Under the pieces are notes generated by a model that was not told the DNA's origin, did no database searches, and saw only the letters and a program-made list of their open reading frames with translations. DNA of 64,000 nt from Stigmatella erecta (GTDB lineage Bacteria; Myxococcota; Myxococcia; Myxococcales; Myxococcaceae), in contig NZ_FOIJ01000009.1 of assembly GCF_900111745.1 (NCBI RefSeq), positions 310,001 to 374,000 on the forward strand. Direction: 5' to 3'. A program made the position numbers and the translations under genes. Below are positions 36,805-45,672 of the stretch, piece after piece. Position 1 is the first letter of the stretch. The number at the start of each line of letters is the position of its first letter.

Positions 36805-38844
36805 TCACGTGACGTGGGTCTTCAGGAAGACCCGCAGGGCCTCGGCCACGCTCCAGGCCTGGGCGATGCAGCCCCGGGGCTGGTACGGCTCGGTGGCATC
36901 GAAGATCTCGCTGATCTGCCCCACGCCCTCGTGCTCCAGGTGGTGCTCCAGGCCCACCAGCAGCGCGCGCGCCGCCTGGATGTCCGGGTTCACCTTCAGC
37001 GTCGCGTCGATGTAGTGGCCGATGAGCCAGCCCCACACGGTGCCCTGGTGGTAGGCCGCGTCCCGGGCCCGCAGGTCGCCGTCGTACTTCGCCTTGTAGT
37101 CCGGGTGGCCGGGCGCCAGGCTCCGCAGCCCCACCGGCGTCAGCAGCTGATCATGGACGATCTTCAGCACCCCGTCCCACCGCTCGCGCCGCAGCACCGG
37201 GAAGCGCAAGGAGATGGAGAACACCTGGTTGGGCCGGATGGCCGGGTCATCCCGTCCGTCCTCGCCATCCACCACGTCGAAGAGGCAGCCGGTGGCCGGA
37301 TTCCAGAAGCGCTTGTTGAAGCTGCCATACACGCGCTCCGCCGCGCCCATGTAGCCCTTGGCGTCTCCGCCCAGGCGCTCGGCCCACATGGCCATCAACC
37401 GCAGCGCGTTGAACCACAGGGCGTTGATCTCCACCGCCTTGCCGCGCCGGGGGGTGACGACCCAGCCATCCACCTTGGCGTCCATCCAGGTGAGCTGGTA
37501 GCCCTCCGCGCCCTGCCGCAGCAGCCCGTCGGCCGGGTCCACGCCGATGTGGAAGCGGGTGCCCTTCTGGTGCCGCTCCACGATGCCCGCCAGGGTGGGG
37601 AACAAGTCCCGCAGCAGCGCCTCGTCGCCCGTGGTCTCCACGTACCGGTCCACCGCGTGGAAGAACCAGAGGGTGGCGTCGGCCGTGTGGTACACGCCCT
37701 CGTTCTCCCCGTCCGGGAAGTAGTTGGGGATGAGGCCGTCCTTCACGTAGTGCTGGAAGGTGCGCAGGATGGCCGCCGCTTCCCGGTACCGGCCGGTGCT
37801 CAGGGTGAGCCCCGCGTGGGAGATCATCGTGTCCCGGCCCCAGTCGGTGAACCAGTGGTAGCCGGCGATGACGCTGCGCGTGTCCTGGCCCACGGAGTGG
37901 GACCACGCGTCGTCCATGGGGCGGGTAGGGGCGATGATGAACTGGTCGGCCGCCAGCACCAGGCGCGCGGGAATCCCCGTCTGGGCTTCCGCCGGGGCCC
38001 GGCTCAGCAGCTTCCGCTCCCGCTCCAGCTCCAGCTCGAAGGCCTGCACCGGATCCCGGTCGAGCGCCCAGACCTCGTCCGTGGTGATTCCCAGCGCCAG
38101 GACTTCGCCCGCGCGCACGGTGCACTCGAAGTAGCCCGGGCTGCGCTGCACCTCCTGGTGGTCATACCCCCGGCGCTGCTCCGTCCGGAAGAACATCGGC
38201 GCGGAGGCCTGGCCCAGGCCCACGAAGGGGGCAGGGCAGTGCGAGTAGAGGCGCATGCGCAGGGGGGGCGCCTCCGGGGTGGCTTGCAGCTCCACCAGCG
38301 GCCCCTGCAGGCGCACGATGGGCTCCTCCTTCGTGGGCGCGGAGAGCGGCCCGTCATGGGGGCGCATCACAGGGAAGGGGCGCACCCGGAGGCGGACCTC
38401 GGGCCCCGACACGTGCTCCCACAGGACGAAGAGCGTGTTCTGGCCATGCACCATCATCAGCTTGCGGCGCAGCCGGGACGGGCCGAGCGCGTAATCCCAG
38501 ACGGGAATCAGCCCCTCCAGGTGGAAGCCGCGCAGCAGGCCGGCCCCCTTCTGCGGGGGCTGCTCGCCTACATGCTCCTCGGCCGAGAGGGAGAAGGTCT
38601 GCCCATCGGCCTGGGCCTCTTCGGCCAGCCGGGCCAGCAGCACCGTCCGGCCGCGCCCGGGCAGGTTGGGGGTGAACACGCCGTGGTAGCGCCGGGTATT
38701 GCAGCCCGCGACGGTGCCGGAGGCATACCCCCCGCGCCCATTGGTGACGAGCCACTCGCGGGTCATCACTTCGGAGAGTTCGGGCCCCTGGGGCCATTCG
38801 AAGGCGAGGCGCGGCAGGGGCGGGGCGGTATCCACAGGGGTCAC
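36805..38844 (-). CDS. Glycogen debranching enzyme (amylo-alpha-1,6-glucosidase, archaeal type)
   Basis: Debranches glycogen or maltodextrins. The N-terminal half (GDE_N type) shows WLVTNGRGGYASGTVAGCNTRRYHG. The C-terminal (alpha/alpha)6 barrel has HWFTDWGRDTMISHAGLTL, NYFPDGENEGVYHTADATLWFFHAV and YHQGTVWGWLIGHYIDA, including the acidic catalytic region. At 679 residues it is full length. Start GTG 38844 overlaps the treZ stop (GTGA) with GAGGAG upstream, so the two form an operon. Glycogen branching and trehalose-synthase genes are not seen here. Confidence 0.9.
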   Translation of the reverse strand: MTPVDTAPPLPRLAFEWPQGPELSEVMTREWLVTNGRGGYASGTVAGCNTRRYHGVFTPNLPGRGRTVLLARLAEEAQADGQTFSLSAEEHVGEQPPQKGAGLLRGFHLEGLIPVWDYALGPSRLRRKLMMVHGQNTLFVLWEHVSGPEVRLRVRPFPVMRPHDGPLSAPTKEEPIVRLQGPLVELQATPEAPPLRMRLYSHCPAPFVGLGQASAPMFFRTEQRRGYDHQEVQRSPGYFECTVRAGEVLALGITTDEVWALDRDPVQAFELELERERKLLSRAPAEAQTGIPARLVLAADQFIIAPTRPMDDAWSHSVGQDTRSVIAGYHWFTDWGRDTMISHAGLTLSTGRYREAAAILRTFQHYVKDGLIPNYFPDGENEGVYHTADATLWFFHAVDRYVETTGDEALLRDLFPTLAGIVERHQKGTRFHIGVDPADGLLRQGAEGYQLTWMDAKVDGWVVTPRRGKAVEINALWFNALRLMAMWAERLGGDAKGYMGAAERVYGSFNKRFWNPATGCLFDVVDGEDGRDDPAIRPNQVFSISLRFPVLRRERWDGVLKIVHDQLLTPVGLRSLAPGHPDYKAKYDGDLRARDAAYHQGTVWGWLIGHYIDATLKVNPDIQAARALLVGLEHHLEHEGVGQISEIFDATEPYQPRGCIAQAWSVAEALRVFLKTHVT

Positions 38845-40733
38845 GGGGTCTTCTCCTCGTCACTCGTCAACACGAGCGCGGTCTGGCCGGGCATGAGCAT
38901 CCGTCCTGCTTCCGGAGGGGTGGGGGCGGCACCCATCCCCCCATAGCGAACGTGCTCTGAAGACAGCAGGGGCCTCCAGATTTTTCCCACGGGCGGTGCG
39001 AGAAGCGGTTCGGGGCAGGGTTCCAAGTCCATCCCCGTGCCCAGGTTGAGCAGGAGCAGGCGGTCGCCCTCCTGCCCGGTGCCGAAGTAGCGCAGCACCA
39101 GCGCCGTCTTGGACAGCACCGCCCCGGCGAGGCGGTGTGGGTCCTGCGCGGACAGCACGGGGTCCTCCCGGCGCAGCCGCAGCAGGTCCCGGTGCAGGTC
39201 CAGCGCTTCCCGGTTCCGCTCCCGCTCGGACCAGTCCAGCTTGGAGGCCTGGAAGGACTCTTCGCCCACCGGCACCTGGTGGCCCTCCTCGACGAGGGCC
39301 TGCTTGGCACTGGGGAACTGGGAGAGGAACTCGTTGCGCCCCTTGTGGACGAGCTTCTGCAACTCGGGCTTGTGGTCCACGAAGTAGAGGAAGGGCGTGG
39401 AGGCGAAGAACTCCTGGCCCATGAACACCATGGGGGTCTGTGGGAGCAGCAGGAACAAGGTGGTCAGGGCGCGTGCCCGGGCGGCCCCGGCACACAACTG
39501 GAGCCGCTGTCCGCGCAGGGTGTTGGCGAGCTGATCATGGTTCTGCAGGTAGAAGACGATGTGCTCGGGGGCGGTGTGCAGCAGGGGCGAGCCGCGGCAC
39601 TTCTTCTGCCAGCGGTAGTACTGCCCCTGGTACAGGGAGTTGCGCAGGGCGCAGGAGAGCAGCTCCTGGGCGGTGCCCTGGTAGTCCATGAGGTACGCCT
39701 CGGAGCGCCCCTGGGCCGCCACCCGCGCGGTGTGGTGGAAATCATCTACCCACAGACCGTCCGCGCCGTTCCCACCCTGGGCCGCGGGGGTCACCAGCTT
39801 CCCATCCTGCGGCTCGTTCTCGGCGATGAGCAGCAGGCCCCGGGAGCCCGCCGCCGCGCGCGTGCGCTCCACCAGCTCGGTGACGATGTGCCGGGGGGAG
39901 GCGTCGTACAGGCTCTGCGTGGCATCCAGCCGCAGCCCGTCGAAGTGGTACTCAGACACCCACATGCAGGCGTTCTGGATGAAGAACTCGCGCGAGGGCC
40001 CCGCCGCCTCGCCGTCATCGAAGTTGGTCGGGTCTCCCCACTCGTTCGGGTACTTCGGGTTGAAGTAGCCCTTGGAGAACTGGGAGAGGAAGTTCCCGTC
40101 CGGACCGAGGTGGTTGTAGACGACGTCCAGGATGATGCCGAGCCCCAGCCGGTGGGCCTCGTCCACCAGCCGCCGGAGCTCATCCGGCTCCCCATACACG
40201 GCGCAGGGGGCGAACAGCGTCACCCCGTCGTAGCCCCAGTTGAAGCGGCCGGGGAAGGTGTGCAGGGGCATCAGCTCCACCACCGTGATGCCCAGCTCCT
40301 TCAGGAGCGGCAGCTTGGCCGCCGCGGCCGCGTAGGTGCCCTCCGGGGTGAAGGTGCCGACGTGCAGCTCATAGAAGACCTGGCCCTTCATGGAGGCCAG
40401 GCCGCGCCACGCCGTGTCCTTCCAAGTGTACTTCTGGGGCGCCACGACGCGGGAGGGCCCGTGGGGCCCCTCGGGCTGGAAGCGCGAGCAGGGATCCGGA
40501 AAGGCGTCTCCCCCATCCAGGCGGTACTTGTAGAGCGCGCCTACGGGCACTTGCAGCACCGCCTCGAAGTAGCCGCCCGCGGTGCGCTCGAGCGGCAGGT
40601 AGCGCAGGCCGCCTGGCTCCATCAGGCAGACATCGACGGTGCGGCGCTGCGGGGCCCAGACCCGGAAGGCCGTGCGGCCGCCGTCGACGGGCTGTGCCCC
40701 CAGTCCCGATGAGACATGTTTCGTGGACTTCAT
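38841..40733 (-). CDS. treZ: Malto-oligosyltrehalose trehalohydrolase (GH13)
   Basis: Cleaves trehalose from maltooligosyl trehalose. The 630-residue protein starts at ATG 40733 after GAGGGAGCC. An N-terminal CBM48-type domain (FRVWAPQRRTVDVCL) precedes the GH13 barrel with YELHVGTFTPEGTYA, FNWGYDGVTLFAP, LDVVYNHLGPDGNFL, the nucleophile in DGLRLDATQSL, acid/base Glu in LLLIAENEP and the transition-state Asp in YLQNHDQLAN. The family-typical FFIQNACMWVSEYHFDG is present. The gene is followed by the debranching enzyme in the same transcript. Confidence 0.92.
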   Translation of the reverse strand: MKSTKHVSSGLGAQPVDGGRTAFRVWAPQRRTVDVCLMEPGGLRYLPLERTAGGYFEAVLQVPVGALYKYRLDGGDAFPDPCSRFQPEGPHGPSRVVAPQKYTWKDTAWRGLASMKGQVFYELHVGTFTPEGTYAAAAAKLPLLKELGITVVELMPLHTFPGRFNWGYDGVTLFAPCAVYGEPDELRRLVDEAHRLGLGIILDVVYNHLGPDGNFLSQFSKGYFNPKYPNEWGDPTNFDDGEAAGPSREFFIQNACMWVSEYHFDGLRLDATQSLYDASPRHIVTELVERTRAAAGSRGLLLIAENEPQDGKLVTPAAQGGNGADGLWVDDFHHTARVAAQGRSEAYLMDYQGTAQELLSCALRNSLYQGQYYRWQKKCRGSPLLHTAPEHIVFYLQNHDQLANTLRGQRLQLCAGAARARALTTLFLLLPQTPMVFMGQEFFASTPFLYFVDHKPELQKLVHKGRNEFLSQFPSAKQALVEEGHQVPVGEESFQASKLDWSERERNREALDLHRDLLRLRREDPVLSAQDPHRLAGAVLSKTALVLRYFGTGQEGDRLLLLNLGTGMDLEPCPEPLLAPPVGKIWRPLLSSEHVRYGGMGAAPTPPEAGRMLMPGQTALVLTSDEEKTP

Positions 40734-40975
40734 GGCTCCCTCCCTCGCGGACTGCCCCCGACAGAGAGTGGAGGTGCCAGGGGCAGGCGGGAAGCACCGG
40801 AGGGTTTCACCCCGGGCTCTTGCCTGGCTGCCTGCCCCAGGACCCAAGGTGGCGCTTCGACCGTGGAGGCGCCGCCTCAGGGAGAAACTCTTACCGGATC
40901 CGGCCCGCCCGTTACCGGAACCGGGCCGCGGTCTGGCGCCCGGGCCATCCGAAGGGGGCGCCTGCGACAGGAGGG

Positions 40976-41170
40976 CTAGGCCTCCTTGGCCATGCTTCCT
41001 TCCGGCACCGACTCGCGGGCCTGGAGCATCGTGCTGCTGGCATAGAGGCTCACCCCCACCATGCTCAGGACGGCGGCCTCCGCCAGAGGGCCGATCACCG
41101 CCCCCATCAGAGCCATCACTCCTCCGCCCGCCATGAACGCCGCCACCATCGCCCCCGCCACCTTTCGCAT
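40976..41170 (-). CDS. Small two-helix membrane protein
   Basis: 64 residues from ATG 41170, with AGGAGGG well placed in front of the internal ATG (the longer reading is rejected for this reason). Two hydrophobic segments, VAGAMVAAFMAGGGVMALMGAV and AVLSMVGVSLYASSTML, with a Gly-rich turn between. No family is recognised. It lies 242 bases upstream of treZ on the same strand; those 242 bases show no gene, only GC-rich sequence. Confidence 0.6.
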   Translation of the reverse strand: MRKVAGAMVAAFMAGGGVMALMGAVIGPLAEAAVLSMVGVSLYASSTMLQARESVPEGSMAKEA

Positions 41171-41270
41171 CACACCCTCCTGATCATCCGGGCTCTTCAC
41201 CCTGGCTTTGTTGCGACCAGAGTCTCTTCAATCCATGTGCCAGACCATTGCGCTTAGGGAGGGAGCATGT

Positions 41271-41293
41271 GTTGACCACCGGGTTGACCACCG
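41271..41293. repeat. Tandem direct repeat upstream of exo
   Basis: gttgaccaccg occurs at 41271-41281 and again at 41283-41293, one helical turn apart (12-base period). It lies about 155-180 bases before the sigma-54 site of exoA, a distance typical for enhancer-binding activators. The protein that binds is unknown. The rest of the 41171-41553 gap shows no ORF. Confidence 0.5.
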
Positions 41294-41448
41294 AGGCGAA
41301 TCTTTTTCCCAGGCAGGAGGGGGAGCGGCTGCAAACAGGGAGCAGATCCCACGTTGCCTGTCGGAAATTTTTCCCGCTCCGCAGGGCCATCCCGCAGTGG
41401 GTATTTCGTAACCACTGATGATCCATTGGTTTTCTCTCCCCGGGGCCT

Positions 41449-41464
41449 TGGCACAGCGGGTGCT
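41449..41464 (+). promoter_or_regulatory. Sigma-54-type promoter for the exo operon
   Basis: TGGCACAGCGGGTGCT matches TGGCACRNNNNTTGCW except the first T of the -12 element, and the critical GG and GC pairs are correctly spaced. Transcription would start near 41475, giving a leader of about 80 bases to the exoA ATG. In M. xanthus the orthologous fdgA/exoA is developmentally regulated through FruA. Confidence 0.65.
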
Positions 41465-41553
41465 ATGGAATCCGCGCCGAGGCCATGTGGCTCTTGCTTC
41501 CGTATGGAGCATGAGCGGTGGCCAGGACACACGTGACTGAGGAGAAGAGAACG

Positions 41554-42126
41554 ATGAGCAAGACTCGGGTGAGGCTCTGGGCGGTGGTGGGCGGTCTGCT
41601 CCTTGCGGGATGCTCCCACAAGCCTGCGGTGAAGGTGGATAACTCGGACCATCCGTATCGCATCGGCCGCGAGGACGTGCTGGACATCGCCGTGTGGCGG
41701 GATGGAGACCTGTCTCGCACCTTGCCGGTCCGTCCAGATGGTTACATCTCCATGCCCATGACGGGGGATGTCATGGCCGCGGGCAAGACGCCCACCGAGC
41801 TGGGCGAGGAGATCAAGGAGCGCCTCAAGCCGTACGTGCAGGAGCCGCGCGTGACGGTCATCCTCCGCGAGGTGAACAGCAGCCGCGTGTTCGTCACCGG
41901 TGAGGTGGCGCACCCGGGCGCGTATCCGCTGCGTGGGCGCGTGTCGCTCATCCAGGCGATTGCCCTGGCGGGCGGCTTCACGGACTTCGCCAACTCGGAC
42001 GGCATCGTCGTCATCCGCAACGACGGCCAGGGCGGGCAGATCCCGGTGCGCTACAGCGACCTGGTCTCCCCCAAGGACACCCAGGAACTCTTCCTCCGTC
42101 CGGGTGACACCATCGTTGTTCCGTGA
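41554..42126 (+). CDS. exoA: ExoA: Wza-type polysaccharide export lipoprotein
   Basis: Outer-membrane export component of the exo spore-coat system (FdgA in M. xanthus). 190 residues from ATG 41554, preceded by GAGGAG. The lipobox LLAGC puts the lipidated cysteine at position 20. The polysaccharide-export domain (YRIGREDVLDIAVWRDGDLS through VTVILREVNSS) is followed by an SLBB-type domain (RVFVTGEVAHPGAYPL). It is shorter than Wza, lacking the C-terminal outer-membrane helix region; the next gene's beta-barrel probably supplies the pore. First gene of the nine-gene exo block. Confidence 0.9.
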   Translation: MSKTRVRLWAVVGGLLLAGCSHKPAVKVDNSDHPYRIGREDVLDIAVWRDGDLSRTLPVRPDGYISMPMTGDVMAAGKTPTELGEEIKERLKPYVQEPRVTVILREVNSSRVFVTGEVAHPGAYPLRGRVSLIQAIALAGGFTDFANSDGIVVIRNDGQGGQIPVRYSDLVSPKDTQELFLRPGDTIVVP

Positions 42127-42186
42127 GCGGTGGGGTGAGGCGCACACAGACGTAGGCCAAGGGGACGGGCGAGGAGAATCAAGGTG

Positions 42187-43341
42187 ATGGGTGCGATGCG
42201 AAAGCTCTTGGTGGCGTGCATGCTGCTCGCCGGGCCCTCCGCATTCGCGGCGCGGGTCTTCGACTCCTCGCTGCGGCTGACGGCCGAGGGCCGCTATGAC
42301 GATGACTTCCGGGCCGGAGACCCGGGGGCGGCCGCGGGAACCGGCGGACAGCTGATGAGCAAGCTGTCCCCGCGCCTGGGGCTGGAGATGAAGGATCCCC
42401 TGTCCACCGGGGATGCCTTCTACGCGGCGGACTTGCTGATGCGCTACGGCTCGGGCAACACCACGGTGGATCACCGGGCCGGGGTGGACTTGCGCCAGAC
42501 GCTCACCCGGCGGATGCGCCTGGAGCTCAGCGGCCGGTTCTTCCGCGTGACGGACCCCACGTCCCTGCCCCGGCAGGGCATGCCCCGCTCGCGGGCGCCC
42601 ATCCTCTATGGGCAGGCGAAGGTGGCCACCACGGGGCGGGTGACGCCGCGGCTGGACCTCCGTGCTGGCTATGCCTTCGAGGGGGCCAGCGTGGACGAGC
42701 CCGGCCGCGAGCCGGGGTACGTGCACATGCCGTCCATCGAGATGTGGTACCGCAGCACCCGGCGGCTGTCGCTGGGGCTCGAGTACCGGTACCAGGGCTT
42801 CCTGTACGGCGATGACTTCTCGGATGCGCACGGCGCGTTTGGCGGCCTGCGCTACCGGCTCACCCGGCTCACGGCGCTGACGGTTCGTGGCGGGCCCGTG
42901 CTCTTCCGGGGTGAGGATGGGACGAATGGCGTGCTGCCCCGCGTGTCGGTGGAGCTGGCGCGCGAAGGGGAGCTGTTCGATGTGGGCTTGCTGGCGGGAC
43001 ACGATCTGGTGGGCGCCAGTGGTTTCACCAACACGTTGTGGGCGGATTACGCCTCGCTCGTGATGGCGCGCCGCTTCACGGAGCGGCTGTCCGTGTACGG
43101 CGCGGGGAGCTACTTCCGCAACGGCCGCGCGCCGGGGCAGGGAGTGTGGAGTCTGGGCAGTTCCACGGAGGTTTCGCAGGGTTATGCAGTGGGAGGCGGC
43201 GTCGACTACCGGCTCAACCGGTACCTGACGCTGCAGGCGGCCGTGGACCGCATTGCCCAGGTGGGCAATGGCGAAGCGGCGGATGGTGTGGACCTGACGC
43301 GCAATGTCGCGGCGGTCCGGTTGTTGATCACGGCTTGGTAG
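42187..43341 (+). CDS. exoB: ExoB: outer-membrane beta-barrel protein
   Basis: Signal peptide MRKLLVACMLLAGPSAFAA followed by about 365 residues of alternating hydrophobic/polar strands (for example VTPRLDLRAGYAFEG, RLSLGLEYRYQGFL, RLTALTVRGGPVLF) ending in an aromatic residue, the pattern of an outer-membrane beta-barrel. It occupies the exoB position between the export lipoprotein and the chain-length protein. The start could be ATG 42187 or GTG 42184 after GAGGAGAATCAAG. Barrel partners of this kind help polymer export across the outer membrane. Confidence 0.8.
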   Translation: MGAMRKLLVACMLLAGPSAFAARVFDSSLRLTAEGRYDDDFRAGDPGAAAGTGGQLMSKLSPRLGLEMKDPLSTGDAFYAADLLMRYGSGNTTVDHRAGVDLRQTLTRRMRLELSGRFFRVTDPTSLPRQGMPRSRAPILYGQAKVATTGRVTPRLDLRAGYAFEGASVDEPGREPGYVHMPSIEMWYRSTRRLSLGLEYRYQGFLYGDDFSDAHGAFGGLRYRLTRLTALTVRGGPVLFRGEDGTNGVLPRVSVELAREGELFDVGLLAGHDLVGASGFTNTLWADYASLVMARRFTERLSVYGAGSYFRNGRAPGQGVWSLGSSTEVSQGYAVGGGVDYRLNRYLTLQAAVDRIAQVGNGEAADGVDLTRNVAAVRLLITAW

Positions 43342-43367
43342 TGCACCTGAGTGAGGAGGAGAGGATC

Positions 43368-44777
43368 ATGGAGCGTGGGATGACGGGGGACCAGGTGCTG
43401 GCAGCCCTCTGGCGTCGGAAGGCCCTGGTGGGAGCCATCACGGCTGCGGTGTTCGCGGTGGGCACGGCGGTGGTGATGACCCGGCCGAGCATGTACGAGG
43501 CATCCTCGGTGGTTCGCGTGGAGCCTCAGCGGCCCGGTGAGGAGATGGTGCAGCGCACGGTGAGCGAGCTCATCGAGCAGCGGCTGCTCACGGTCCGCCA
43601 GGAGCTGATGGCGCGGCCGGTGCTGCAGAAGGCCATCGAGGAGATGAACCTCTATCCGGAGCTCGTCTCCGAGAAGGGTATCGAGAGCGCGGTGGTGCAG
43701 ATGCGCAAGGACCTGACGGTGCGCGTGGAGGGCGAGAACGCCTTCGAAATCACCTTCACGAGCCGGGATCCGCAGGTGGCCGCGCAGGTGGCCAACCGCC
43801 TGCCGGCCCTGTTCGCCGAGGAGACGCTGAAGCTGCGCCAGGCCCAGGCCTCGCGCGCCACCCAGCTCTTCTCGGAGGAGATGGACTCGCTGGCCAAGAG
43901 CGTGTCCACCTGGGAGCGCCGCATCGCCCAGTTCAAGGTGGACCACATGGGTGAGCTGCCCGAGCAGCTCGAGATGAACATGCGCGGCCTGGAGCGCGTG
44001 AGCCAGCTCATGCAGACCAAGTCCGAGGAGCTGCGCGCGGCGGAGGCCCGGCGCTCGGATCTGGCCCGTGCCCGCAACGCCGCCGACAGCGAGGCCGGCC
44101 GCCTGGAGGCCGCCGAGAGTGGCCTGTCCCGTGCCCTGGTGAACGCCAAGACCACGTGGACCGAGGACCACCCCGAGGTGAAGCGCCTCAACAGCGAGCT
44201 GGACACCATGACGGTGCGCCGCAAGGACGCCGAGGGCCGCCTGGTGGCGGACCGCCAGGAGCGGGCCCGCGTGGCCACCCTCATCGAGGCCATCCAGGGG
44301 GAGATCAAGGACCTGCAGACCCAGGCCGAGGCCTTCCAGAAGCGCCTGGACAACACCCCGCGCTGGGCGCACGAGCTGGGGGTGCTGAACCGGGACTACG
44401 AGATTGCCCGCACGAAGTACCAGAGCGTGGTCTCCCGCCGGGTGGAGGCGGAGATCGCCGAGGGGCTGGAGGCCAAGACGGCGCAGAGCCTCTTCAACGT
44501 CATCTCCCCCGCGGGCGTGCCCGCGGTGCCTGCCCGGCCGGACCGCTTCACCGGCATGCTCATCGCGCTGCTGGTGGCCCTGGGCCTGGGTGTGCTGACC
44601 GGGGTGGTGCTCGAGATGCGTGACGACAGCATCCGCGATGGCCACGAGCTGCGCGAGCGGCTCACCCTGCCGGTGCTGGCGGTGGTCCCGAATATGCAAG
44701 GTAAGACCGAGAAGCGGGTGCTGATGCCCACGTCCCAGTCGCGAAGCGGGATTTCTTCCCCGACGACGCTGAACTGA
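43368..44777 (+). CDS. exoC: ExoC: Wzz/Wzc-type chain-length determinant
   Basis: 469 residues from ATG 43368, which has GAGGAGGAGAGG in front. A first membrane segment (LVGAITAAVFAVGTAVVM, about 19-36) leads to a large periplasmic domain with long coiled coil (about 180-370). The second membrane segment (MLIALLVALGLGVLTGVVLEM, about 405-425) follows a Pro-rich PAGVPAVPARPDR motif of the family. It has no ATPase; the separate next gene supplies it, as in Gram-positive and myxobacterial systems. It likely controls polymer length and contacts ExoA. Confidence 0.9.
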   Translation: MERGMTGDQVLAALWRRKALVGAITAAVFAVGTAVVMTRPSMYEASSVVRVEPQRPGEEMVQRTVSELIEQRLLTVRQELMARPVLQKAIEEMNLYPELVSEKGIESAVVQMRKDLTVRVEGENAFEITFTSRDPQVAAQVANRLPALFAEETLKLRQAQASRATQLFSEEMDSLAKSVSTWERRIAQFKVDHMGELPEQLEMNMRGLERVSQLMQTKSEELRAAEARRSDLARARNAADSEAGRLEAAESGLSRALVNAKTTWTEDHPEVKRLNSELDTMTVRRKDAEGRLVADRQERARVATLIEAIQGEIKDLQTQAEAFQKRLDNTPRWAHELGVLNRDYEIARTKYQSVVSRRVEAEIAEGLEAKTAQSLFNVISPAGVPAVPARPDRFTGMLIALLVALGLGVLTGVVLEMRDDSIRDGHELRERLTLPVLAVVPNMQGKTEKRVLMPTSQSRSGISSPTTLN

Positions 44778-44807
44778 GGCTGAAAAAAGGACGGAGGAAT
44801 TAGGGTC

Positions 44808-45548
44808 ATGGATCAGACGATTGAGCGGGCGGGAAACTTCCTTCCTCGAGTGGATGAGTCGGCGGGTAACCCCAATGCGGTGGATCGCCGGGTGGTGTCG
44901 CTGACGGCACCGGCGTCGGCCGCGGCGGAGCAGTACCGCAGCCTGTACTACCGGCTGGAGCGGCTTCGCGAGGCGAAGCCCATGAAGGTCATCGCGTTGA
45001 CTTCGGCCATGCCGGGCGAGGGCAAGACGGTGACGGCGGTGAACCTGGCGCTGGCGGCGGCCCGGGCGAACCCCGAGCGGCGCATCCTCCTCATCGACGC
45101 GGACCTGCGCCGCAGCCAGGTGGGCTCGGTGCTGGGCATCCGCGGCAAGATGGGCCTGGCGGAGCTGCTGGCCGGTGAGTGCGAGGTGCGCGATGTCATC
45201 CGGCGCTTCCACGGCACGCGCCTGGCGGTCATCCCTGCGGGCAGCACGCCGGAGGAGCCCACGCAGGTGCTGGCCAGCACGCGGATGAAGCAGTTCCTGC
45301 ATGCGGTGAGGGAGAACTTCGAGGAGGTGTACATCGACTTGCCTCCCACGCTGCCCTTCGCCGACGCGGCCATCCTCGGCCACCAGATGGACGGGGTGCT
45401 CATGGTGGTGCGTGCCAACGTCACGCCCATCCGCGCGGTGAACCAGGCGGTGGAGCAGCTGGGCGGCGCGCCCATCCTGGGCTCGGTGCTCAACGGGGCG
45501 GAGGTGAACACCACCCCGTACCTGAAGAACTACATGAAGTCGAAGTAG
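44808..45548 (+). CDS. exoD: ExoD: bacterial tyrosine kinase (BtkA-like)
   Basis: BY-kinase ATPase partner of ExoC, 246 residues. Walker A is SAMPGEGKTVTAVNLALAAA, Walker A' ILLIDADLRRSQVG and Walker B EVYIDLPPT. The C-terminal tail carries two tyrosines (PYLKNYMKSK) that could be phosphorylated, a smaller cluster than in Wzc. GGAGG lies upstream of ATG 44808. In M. xanthus the orthologue BtkA is needed for spore formation. Confidence 0.9.
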   Translation: MDQTIERAGNFLPRVDESAGNPNAVDRRVVSLTAPASAAAEQYRSLYYRLERLREAKPMKVIALTSAMPGEGKTVTAVNLALAAARANPERRILLIDADLRRSQVGSVLGIRGKMGLAELLAGECEVRDVIRRFHGTRLAVIPAGSTPEEPTQVLASTRMKQFLHAVRENFEEVYIDLPPTLPFADAAILGHQMDGVLMVVRANVTPIRAVNQAVEQLGGAPILGSVLNGAEVNTTPYLKNYMKSK

Positions 45549-45672
45549 CAGTGGCCGTCAGAGGCCCCACCGCCGCTCCCCGCCCGTACCGGGGGGGCGG
45601 CGGGCCGGGGCCTGGTGCAGTGCGGGGCGATGCAATTGGGTGCGGTGCGGTTGGACGGTTGGAGGGGTGCAC

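Noticed and set aside
41227-41242. Second RpoN-like site on the minus strand upstream of the small membrane gene
   Set aside because: The match is good at -24 but the -12 GC reads GA, so the most critical base is lost.
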